The position numbers were made by a program, and so were the translations under genes. Below are positions 17,217 through 23,487 of a stretch of 23,487 nucleotides of DNA, piece by piece. The DNA comes from RQOF01 sp964461135 (lineage in GTDB: Bacteria; Calditrichota; Calditrichia; RBG-13-44-9): positions 1 to 23,487 of the forward strand of contig CAYWTB010000073.1 of assembly GCA_964461135.1 (NCBI GenBank), read 5' to 3'. The notes under the pieces were generated by a model. It had not been told where the DNA came from, made no database searches, and saw only the letters and a list, made by a program, of their open reading frames with translations. Each line of letters begins with the position of its first letter. Within the stretch, counting starts at the first letter, position 1.

Positions 17217-17451
17217 ACCTTCAGGAAAAATCGCCAGAAATTCCGGTGCACCGAACGTTAAAAATTCTTTCTGCCTGTCCGGCGTCCGACGGATTTGAGC
17301 TAGCACTCAATATATACAATAAAACTTTGATGTCTACTGGACTATTGAGTGCGAGCGAGTTTAAGAATTTTAGTGAGGTGCACCGTTGAATTTCCAGATT
17401 TTTCCTGACAGTCTTGATTTTTTGGTTCTTTTGCATCAAGGCAAAAGAACA
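17217..17451 (+). repeat. Dispersed hairpin repeat, copy B
   Basis: Relative of copy A at 6078-6250. Outer arms are TCAGGAAAAATC and GATTTTTCCTGA; GGTGCACC occurs in both flanking arms; inner arms are AAAATTCTT and AAGAATTTT; the terminal hairpin is GTTCTTTTG/CAAAAGAAC (17425-17433 and 17442-17450). Its centre is longer than in copy A because of an extra segment bounded by GCACTCAATA (17303-17312) and TATTGAGTGC (17343-17352). Confidence 0.7.
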
Positions 17452-18052
17452 TGCAATGAGAAGTTCTGTGACCTCGAATAGTATGGCTTTATTAAATTTT
17501 ACTGAAAATGTCATTGATCCATAATTTGTCACATTAAACATACATTTCACCTTTCTGATGAGGGCAAAAATAAGGTATATCCCGAAAAATGTTTTCCCGC
17601 GGGTTACTTGCCAGGCAATTTAATAAAGTTTTTATCATATTTATCGGACACTATTGGGATTTAGACAGAGGAAACCTGCATGGTGCCGCCAGCGCAGACA
17701 GTGGTCAAGGGGAAGGGTACAAAGACCTGGAGCACATAAAATCATTCACCGAATTATGATTCTCCAATTCAATACCACAATTTGTCAGTAAAAAATGGAT
17801 TAGGCTATAACAATATTTATACAAAAAGCTGAGCAGAGAACATAATCAAATTAATTTTTAATTGAGAACTACAAAATTCTATAAATTCCAGTTATGTTAA
17901 ATATATTTAATGAATTAAACATTTTGAATTTTATGTTTCCAAATTATAAAAATGATTACCTTATTTCCAATTTTAACATTATTTTATGGCCTTGAAATTG
18001 GTGGGAAGGATTTTATCAAATTATATAATTTTGTTTTTGGTTTTTCACATTC

Positions 18053-18089
18053 ATAAAAAAGTTATCGATTTTATGGTTAACTTTTTTAT
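18053..18089. other. AT-rich hairpin before the FG-GAP gene
   Basis: A perfect 12-base inverted repeat, ATAAAAAAGTTA (18053-18064) / TAACTTTTTTAT (18078-18089), has a 13-base spacer. A short palindrome TGACA/TGTCA follows at 18100-18111. These could be a weak terminator, a protein-binding site or part of the promoter region of the gene at 18168. Confidence 0.3.
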
Positions 18090-18167
18090 TTTTGAAAAAT
18101 GACATTTGTCAATTTATTTTGAGAAAGGATTCCTTACTTTGCGGCATATCGATTTAAGGGAGATTGA

Positions 18168-20387
18168 ATGAAAGGATTCGCTACTGTTTTTTTTCTCTTT
18201 ACAACCATTTTTTATTCTCAATCATTGGGTGTTACCTTTACCAAACACGCTGTGGTGGACACGCTAAGCAAGCCACGCCAGGCAGTAGCCGTTGATTTGG
18301 ATAATGATGGCGATCTCGATATAGTAGGAATTAAAGATGGTGACGGATACCAGGGATTATGCTGGCAGAATGATGGTTTTGGAAATTTTGGCGAACAAAA
18401 AGTAGTATATAAATCTTACAATGGAGGCCGTTCTGTAGCAGCCGGTGATATTGATGGTGACGGAGATAATGATATTGTTATTGGATCATTAGATGCAGAT
18501 AGCTCCATTGTCTGGTACGAAAATAACGGGAATCCTTTCGGGGGTGCTTGGAAACATCACTTCTCCGGCGGAAAAAATGAGATCTGTTATTCACTTTTCA
18601 TCACTGATATAGATAATGATGGTAAAATGGATATAGCAGCCGCTTATACCAGTGGAGATGATATTGTATGGTTAAAGAATAATGGTGGAGATCCACTGAC
18701 TTTCACAGAATTTGAGGTAGATGGATTATTTAAGGCTGCTTTAGGGGTTACTGTGACAAATGTAAATGGAAGTGGTAATCTTGATCTAATTGGGGCTAGT
18801 TGGTGGGACGAGGATTATGCTCCATATGGAAGTGATGGGTTTAAATGGTGGGAATTTGATGGTGAATCAACTTATACACCCCATATCATTAGTTCTATGG
18901 ATAGTGCTGGTTTAGTATTTGCCAAAGATTTAAATAGAGATGGATATGTTGATGTTATAGGTGCTACTGTTATCCCTTTGCATGCAGGTAATATCATCTG
19001 GTGGAGTAATGATGGTAGTGGTTTATTCAGCACAGATAATATAATAAACTCTCATAAGGGTTTGGCGAGTATATATGCCCGTGATCTGGAAGGCGATGGT
19101 GATATCGATATTATTAGTTCTTCAGATCAAACGGATTCTCTTTTCTGGCTGGAAAATAATGGTTTCCAATTTTTTACAGAAAATACCATAATGAGCGGTT
19201 ATTATGGTGCCCGTTTTGTTGGTGCTCACGATTTTGACGGTGACGGAGATCCAGACATTCTGTCAGTTGCCCTGGGAGGTACAAATACCGGTGACATTTC
19301 CTGGTTTGAGAATGATGCCGAGGATGAGCAGGTTATTGTCAGTGGTGAGTCGTCATTATTCTGGAATGATAAAGTTGAGATTATCGTCAACAGCAGCAGT
19401 GGTGGAACCAATGATGTAACTGTATTTTACGACAGTGAAGAAGTACCAAATACTGATTCATGTGGTCCTGGAATCAAGACAATCAGTAAGGAGGGATTTT
19501 ATACACTGGCAACTGGGAAAACCATCTACAATACCACCCTGAAATTTTCTTATTCGGGTATTACCCAGTGGAATTATGTTTCATCCGGATGGGACGAGCG
19601 GGATCTGATTATCTGCACCTGGGATTCTGATGCGGAACTATGGGTTAAGGCTGGAACATCGCAGCATATTGATATGGAGAATGATACCATCACTGTCGCT
19701 GGTGTAACACAATTCGGCCGTTTTGTGCTGGCTGAGGCAGCATCGGTGGAAGCCAATATTGCGGTATTCCTGGAGGGACCTTACAGTGGCGGATCTATGA
19801 GTACATCCATTAATGCTATACTTCCTAAGGATCAGCCATATTCCGGGTCACCCTGGAATTATAGTGGATCTGAAAGTGTAGCCAGTATTCCTTCCGGCGT
19901 AGTGGACTGGATTCTTGTCGAACTCAGAACCGGATCATCCTCAGATACCAAAGTTGCCAACCGAGCAGCCTTCCTGAAGAGCAATGGCAGCATTGTGGAT
20001 CTGGATGGTTCCAACCAGGTGCATTTTTCAGGAATTGAGGATGGAAATTATTATCTGGTGGTTCACCATCGTAATCATCTGGCGGTGATGAGTGCTAATG
20101 CACAAGCATTATCAGAAGGAAGTTCCACTCTCTACAATTTTACTACAGGCAGTGGTCAATTTTATGGTACGGGTGGAGCGAAGGATTTAGGGTCGGGGGT
20201 GTGGGGGATGTACGGCGGCGAGGGAAATTATTCAGGAATTGTAAGTATTGCGGACCGCAACGCGGCGATATCGGAGCGGGATGCGGTGGGATATAATGAC
20301 CGGGATTACAATTTATCGGGGATCGTGACCATCAGTGATGCAAATTTGGCGTTAATTAATCGAGATGCCGCGACCCAGGTACCCTAA
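18168..20387 (+). CDS. Secreted FG-GAP propeller, dockerin-like tail
   Basis: 739-residue secreted protein. Seen: a signal peptide (1-20); seven FG-GAP/VCBS repeats with calcium-binding DxDxDG loops near residues 43, 94, 147, 198, 254, 307 and 355, which fits one seven-bladed beta-propeller; a beta-rich domain at about 388-525; a second module at about 530-675 with PYSGSPWNY, VVDWILVELR and HHRNHLAVMSA, a block that recurs in FCB-group secreted proteins; and a tail with two dockerin-like repeats (684-705 and 711-733), each carrying N-x-SGIV followed by D-x-N. The usual DG of dockerin loops is SG here. It probably binds ligands or other proteins on the cell surface. AAGGGAG precedes the ATG. 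The next gene follows after 14 bases with its own Shine-Dalgarno. Confidence 0.8.
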   Translation: MKGFATVFFLFTTIFYSQSLGVTFTKHAVVDTLSKPRQAVAVDLDNDGDLDIVGIKDGDGYQGLCWQNDGFGNFGEQKVVYKSYNGGRSVAAGDIDGDGDNDIVIGSLDADSSIVWYENNGNPFGGAWKHHFSGGKNEICYSLFITDIDNDGKMDIAAAYTSGDDIVWLKNNGGDPLTFTEFEVDGLFKAALGVTVTNVNGSGNLDLIGASWWDEDYAPYGSDGFKWWEFDGESTYTPHIISSMDSAGLVFAKDLNRDGYVDVIGATVIPLHAGNIIWWSNDGSGLFSTDNIINSHKGLASIYARDLEGDGDIDIISSSDQTDSLFWLENNGFQFFTENTIMSGYYGARFVGAHDFDGDGDPDILSVALGGTNTGDISWFENDAEDEQVIVSGESSLFWNDKVEIIVNSSSGGTNDVTVFYDSEEVPNTDSCGPGIKTISKEGFYTLATGKTIYNTTLKFSYSGITQWNYVSSGWDERDLIICTWDSDAELWVKAGTSQHIDMENDTITVAGVTQFGRFVLAEAASVEANIAVFLEGPYSGGSMSTSINAILPKDQPYSGSPWNYSGSESVASIPSGVVDWILVELRTGSSSDTKVANRAAFLKSNGSIVDLDGSNQVHFSGIEDGNYYLVVHHRNHLAVMSANAQALSEGSSTLYNFTTGSGQFYGTGGAKDLGSGVWGMYGGEGNYSGIVSIADRNAAISERDAVGYNDRDYNLSGIVTISDANLALINRDAATQVP

Positions 20388-20401
20388 ATGAGGAGAAGAC
20401 C

Positions 20402-21562
20402 ATGAGGTTGGTGAAGCTACTGTGTATGTTGATCTTTATAATACCCCTGGAACTGATGGGGGAGACCATGGATGTGAACATCGGCAATCCGCGGGTGGAG
20501 TCGGACAGTTTCAAGTTTGAGGTACAGATCAAGCGGACTGATGCCTGGGATATTGGATTTAACAAGGATGGTGGATTGGGGAATTGTGATTTTTATTTTA
20601 ACAACAACAGTGCGGCCTTTACGGGAGCTCCGACACTGAGTTCTGTTCATGCGGAGGTCACCAGTCATCCCCAGGATTTTGATTTAATCGTTCAGATCAT
20701 TGGTGGGCAGCTGCAGGTCAAATTAACTTATGAACCCACGACAATCGCCTGGAATCCAACTTTAGATGTCTATGAAGATCTGTGCACCGTGCAGTGGAAA
20801 ATTGACAATCCGGCGTTGAGTTCGGGAGTAAGCTGGGATGAGACCAACTCGGGCTTCAATGATGGGGATGGGGATATCATTACCCCGACCTATTATGGGA
20901 CGGGAGATATTTCCCTGCCGGTGCAGCTGGCGGCATTCACGGCGAGTATAGTGAGAGAGGGTGTGGAATTAAGGTGGGTCACTGAGAGTGAGATCAACAA
21001 CCTGGGCTTTGAGGTAATGCGCTCGGTGGAGGAAGAAGGAGAATATATACAGCTTTCCGGTTATCAGTCTGACCCTAACCTGCTGGGTCAGGGTAATTCC
21101 AACACTCACCATGAATATAGCTACCAAGACAAATCGGTAGTGCCCGGACAAACCTACTGGTATAAGCTGGCGGATGTGGACATGAACGGAAGCCGGACGT
21201 TGCATGGACCGGTATCGGCTATGGTCACGCTGAGCAGTGGGGATATCACCTCGATTTCTCCCGATATTCCCAAAAGTTTCAAGCTGCATCAGAACTATCC
21301 CAATCCCTTTAATCCGAGCACCCGGATTCGCTTTGATGTGCCGCGGGTGAAGGAGGGTCCGCTGAAGACCAGCCTGGTAATCTATAATGCTCTGGGACAG
21401 GTAGTACGGGAACTGTATGAAGGTGATGTCAGTGCAGGTAGTTTTGAGGTGGAATGGGATGGAAAGACCAATCTGGGAACTCCGGTACCCAGCGGCATCT
21501 ATTTTGCCATTTTCAGGACGGATAATTATCAGGAGACTATTCGGTTAATTTTATTGAAATGA
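20402..21562 (+). CDS. Secreted protein with T9SS-type sorting domain
   Basis: 386-residue secreted protein. Seen: a signal peptide (1-20); an N-terminal beta-sandwich-like domain (about 22-165) of unknown family, cohesin-like in general look; a fibronectin-III-like domain (about 170-275) with TESEINNLGFEV; and a FlgD-like C-terminal module with HQNYPNPFNPSTRIRFDVP and VPSGIYFAIFRT used for export by type IX secretion. GAGGAGAAG lies four bases before the ATG. The stop is followed by a strong terminator, so this is the last gene of a two-gene unit with the FG-GAP protein. That protein ends in dockerin-like repeats and lacks a sorting domain of its own, so this partner may anchor it (inference). 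GC content is visibly higher here than in the genes at the left end. Confidence 0.75.
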   Translation: MRLVKLLCMLIFIIPLELMGETMDVNIGNPRVESDSFKFEVQIKRTDAWDIGFNKDGGLGNCDFYFNNNSAAFTGAPTLSSVHAEVTSHPQDFDLIVQIIGGQLQVKLTYEPTTIAWNPTLDVYEDLCTVQWKIDNPALSSGVSWDETNSGFNDGDGDIITPTYYGTGDISLPVQLAAFTASIVREGVELRWVTESEINNLGFEVMRSVEEEGEYIQLSGYQSDPNLLGQGNSNTHHEYSYQDKSVVPGQTYWYKLADVDMNGSRTLHGPVSAMVTLSSGDITSISPDIPKSFKLHQNYPNPFNPSTRIRFDVPRVKEGPLKTSLVIYNALGQVVRELYEGDVSAGSFEVEWDGKTNLGTPVPSGIYFAIFRTDNYQETIRLILLK

Positions 21563-21650
21563 TATGAGAAGAAGTAAATTTTCTCTGATAAAGGGAATAC
21601 CCTGCTCTTTTGGGTGAAGGGATCATTTGCGAATCCCTGCAATTTTTCAG

Positions 21651-21680
21651 CCGTCCCATTATTGAGGGACGGTTTTTTTT
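21651..21680 (+). terminator. Strong Rho-independent terminator
   Basis: A seven-base GC-rich stem CCGTCCC (21651-21657) / GGGACGG (21666-21672) with an eight-base loop is followed by eight T. It stands about 90 bases after the stop of the T9SS-type secreted protein gene and closes the FG-GAP unit. Confidence 0.85.
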
Positions 21681-22171
21681 GGTCTTTCTAAATCTAACTC
21701 ATGAATTGGAGGATTATTTTCAACGGTCCATGCAATAATAAATACCCTATCTAGTCCGAAGTGATTAGTAAATTTAGGCGTAACCAATTAGAGATAGGCG
21801 AACAGATTCAAATTTTAATATCTGTCCAACAGGATCAGTTGAATCATGGAATTAGGTTTGGAGGTAATCATGAAAATACTCCATTGATCTAATGAAGAAG
21901 GAATAATTGTTCTCTGTCCGATCTCCTTTTTTTATTATTACAACGCATACTATTAGTAGAATTATTCATAGTGTAATAAGTTTTAAAATTTAATCTTTTA
22001 GCCTGCTTAATTCATAAGAAATGATACAATGCATCAAAGTTATATATACAAAGAAATAAAATGGCCACGGTCATTAGCCCGGGGATTAAAGAATCCCAAT
22101 ATATTTGGGCGTTACCCTCTATTTGTGAATTTAGCAGGTCAGATGCAATAGTTTCACAGGAGGTGAAATAC
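21681..22171. other. Intergenic region before the protease gene
   Basis: About 490 AT-rich bases. No gene or recognised repeat was seen. The frame of the protease is open from 22061, but its Shine-Dalgarno points to a start at 22172, so this stretch is leader and promoter DNA. Confidence 0.45.
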
Positions 22172-22174
22172 TTG
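22158..22174 (+). promoter_or_regulatory. Ribosome binding site and TTG start of protease
   Basis: AGGAGGTGA, a near-perfect Shine-Dalgarno, is followed seven bases later (counting from the AGGAGG core) by TTG at 22172-22174. The TTG is in frame with the protease and directly precedes a signal peptide. This makes TTG a better start than the ATG at 22061, which would put 37 non-signal-like residues in front. Confidence 0.6.
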
Positions 22175-23452
22175 AATACTAAAATATCCATGTTTATAAT
22201 TATAATTTCAATCTTTATTTACTTAACAAATATTTCTTTATCAGCAAATAATCATGGAGAACCTCTACAGATAATTGAGAATCCAATACCATTAACCTTT
22301 GATAAACCCATTACCGAAGGCCAGCCATTAAATTTTAAAAAATTTCTAGAGATGGATGATCCCTACGAAGCAGCTGAAGCTTTAAGAAAACATGCCAGAA
22401 TATATGGTCTAAAACTAAATGAATATTTACAGATAGGTCCGGGACAGTTACCCGAAATTATGCACAAAAAGCAATTGAGAAAACAAGATTTCAATCGTAT
22501 ACATGTTTTTAACGGGGAGGAATTTATACCTTTGCCCGGTATAGATCATGATTTGTCAGAAATTGTGGCAAGCTTGAAAAATGAGGCCAAAGAAAGTGAA
22601 AAAATCGTTTGTATTCTCCAAATTCAAAATGATCTGACCGTTGATAATTTCCTAAAAATGCTAGAATCCGGAGTAAAAATATATACATCAGTGGGAAGGA
22701 CATCATTTATCGCAAGACTCCCAGCAAATATGATTGAAAAATTAAATACCTATTTTTTTATCCGCTGGATTGGTTTATATAAACCTGAATACAAGTATAA
22801 TCCGGTACCTTCAAACAGTGAAAAATTGGGTGCTTTTATCTATCCTCTGGGAGGTGATAAACCTGAATATCGTCATGATTTACAGGAATTCGGCCTTGAA
22901 ATCAGAGGGTATGATAAAGCAGCAAATTTTTATGATGTAATTTGTGATAATTCCTTGTTTAAAGATATTGCTCACAATTTTTGGTGGGTAAAAGGAATTA
23001 GTAAAGAACCTTCTGAAGAATTGCTTGCATATGAACCCGACGATAGCAGAGAAATCATTTCGTCTTTCAAAACAGGTTTCACAGGTGATGGAATCAATGT
23101 AGGAATACGTGATACCGGGATTTGGACCGGAAATAGTCTGGATTTCCCAAATGGTTCAATTTATTCACTTGGAGGAGATTGGGGAGATGAACATGGACAT
23201 GGGACACATGTGTCTGGAATTATTGGCTCGAGAGGAATAAGTAATCTTAATTGCTTATATAACGGTTCAGGAGTAGCCCCTGCAGTTACTTTGTATGTAG
23301 CATCGGGATTGCTGGGTTATGGTGGCGGATACTCATATTCTGAAGCATTTACCTACTTTTCCAATAATGACGTTCAAATCTCTAATCATTCATGGGTATT
23401 TCCTGGTAACTACAGTTATGATCCGGATACCGAAGCTCATCTTCGACAGTAG
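22172..23452 (+). CDS. Subtilisin-like S8 protease, truncated frame
   Basis: Secreted serine protease of family S8. Seen: a signal peptide (hydrophobic stretch FIIIISIFIYL), a prodomain-like region of about 290 residues, and then the catalytic domain with the Asp motif VGIRDTGI (D314) and the His motif HGHGTHVSGIIG (H343). The domain continues to SNHSW near residue 405 but the frame stops at 23450 before the oxyanion-hole Asn and catalytic Ser. The stop is part of a TAG TAG GTG TAG run, and the same frame beyond it reads KERDKPIE, which could be protease sequence. A broken gene, a sequence error or a contig-edge artefact are all possible; the window ends 35 bases later. Numbering is from the TTG start. 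Confidence 0.75.
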   Translation: MNTKISMFIIIISIFIYLTNISLSANNHGEPLQIIENPIPLTFDKPITEGQPLNFKKFLEMDDPYEAAEALRKHARIYGLKLNEYLQIGPGQLPEIMHKKQLRKQDFNRIHVFNGEEFIPLPGIDHDLSEIVASLKNEAKESEKIVCILQIQNDLTVDNFLKMLESGVKIYTSVGRTSFIARLPANMIEKLNTYFFIRWIGLYKPEYKYNPVPSNSEKLGAFIYPLGGDKPEYRHDLQEFGLEIRGYDKAANFYDVICDNSLFKDIAHNFWWVKGISKEPSEELLAYEPDDSREIISSFKTGFTGDGINVGIRDTGIWTGNSLDFPNGSIYSLGGDWGDEHGHGTHVSGIIGSRGISNLNCLYNGSGVAPAVTLYVASGLLGYGGGYSYSEAFTYFSNNDVQISNHSWVFPGNYSYDPDTEAHLRQ

Positions 23453-23487
23453 TAGGTGTAGAAAGAACGGGATAAACCCATAGAATA

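Larger units (their letters stand above)
16870..18167. other. Long intergenic region with repeat copy B
   Basis: About 1.3 kb with no supported gene. It contains the repeat copy at 17217-17451, a short related flank near 17150-17180 (AAAGCCCGTCTAA in reverse complement, as at 5877-5889), and AT-rich hairpins just before the FG-GAP gene. The minus-strand frame 17221-17550 is a shadow of the repeat. Confidence 0.55.

Noticed and set aside
5870..17455. CRISPR array
   Set aside because: The repeats are few, long, palindromic and dispersed, not short and regularly spaced, and no cas genes are present.
17221..17550. Minus-strand 109-codon frame
   Set aside because: Most of it is a translation of repeat copy B; there is no ribosome site and no protein-like pattern outside the repeat.
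22061..22171. Longer N-terminus for the protease from ATG 22061
   Set aside because: The added 37 residues do not look like a signal peptide or domain, and the strong AGGAGGTGA points to TTG 22172.

Overview
The window is AT-rich chromosomal DNA from a bacterium of the FCB superphylum (Bacteroidota, Ignavibacteriota, Calditrichota or a neighbouring phylum). The evidence is two secreted proteins ending in FlgD-like 'NYPNPFN' C-terminal modules of the type-IX-secretion sort, an FG-GAP protein of the kind common in these phyla, and start sites that often lack a clear Shine-Dalgarno. The exact phylum cannot be fixed from the sequence alone. No phage genes, transposase or CRISPR array were seen.

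Left part (1-5760): very AT-rich surface-glycan genes. They are a NodB-like polysaccharide deacetylase, a GT4 glycosyltransferase resembling the exosortase-A-associated family, a UbiA-type membrane prenyltransferase whose 5' end looks frameshifted, and a secreted GH26-like glycosidase. The last two are translationally coupled.

Middle (5760-8150): a non-coding repeat cluster, two adjacent and unusual tRNA-like genes on the minus strand, and two small minus-strand genes (a membrane protein and a lipoprotein).

Central cluster (8152-16869, all plus strand): a UGT/MGT-like glycosyltransferase, an FAD oxidoreductase of the geranylgeranyl-reductase/halogenase lineage, a Wzx-like flippase, a phosphoenolpyruvate-synthase/rifampicin-phosphotransferase-like enzyme overlapping the flippase gene, and a second, paralogous UGT-like glycosyltransferase. 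Lipid-type enzymes (UbiA, reductase), glycosyltransferases that usually act on small lipophilic acceptors, a flippase and an RPH-like phosphotransferase together suggest synthesis and export of a glycosylated, possibly isoprenoid, lipid or a decorated glycan. That pathway is inference.

Right part (16870-23487): a second repeat copy; a two-gene unit coding for a seven-repeat FG-GAP propeller protein with a dockerin-like tail and an adjacent T9SS-type secreted protein, ended by a strong terminator; and a subtilisin-like protease whose reading frame stops in a cluster of TAG codons just before the window ends.

The least explained material is the dispersed repeat family (5870-6540, 9751-9960, 17217-17451). 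Its stems show compensating base changes between copies, and its modules recur in opposite orientations.
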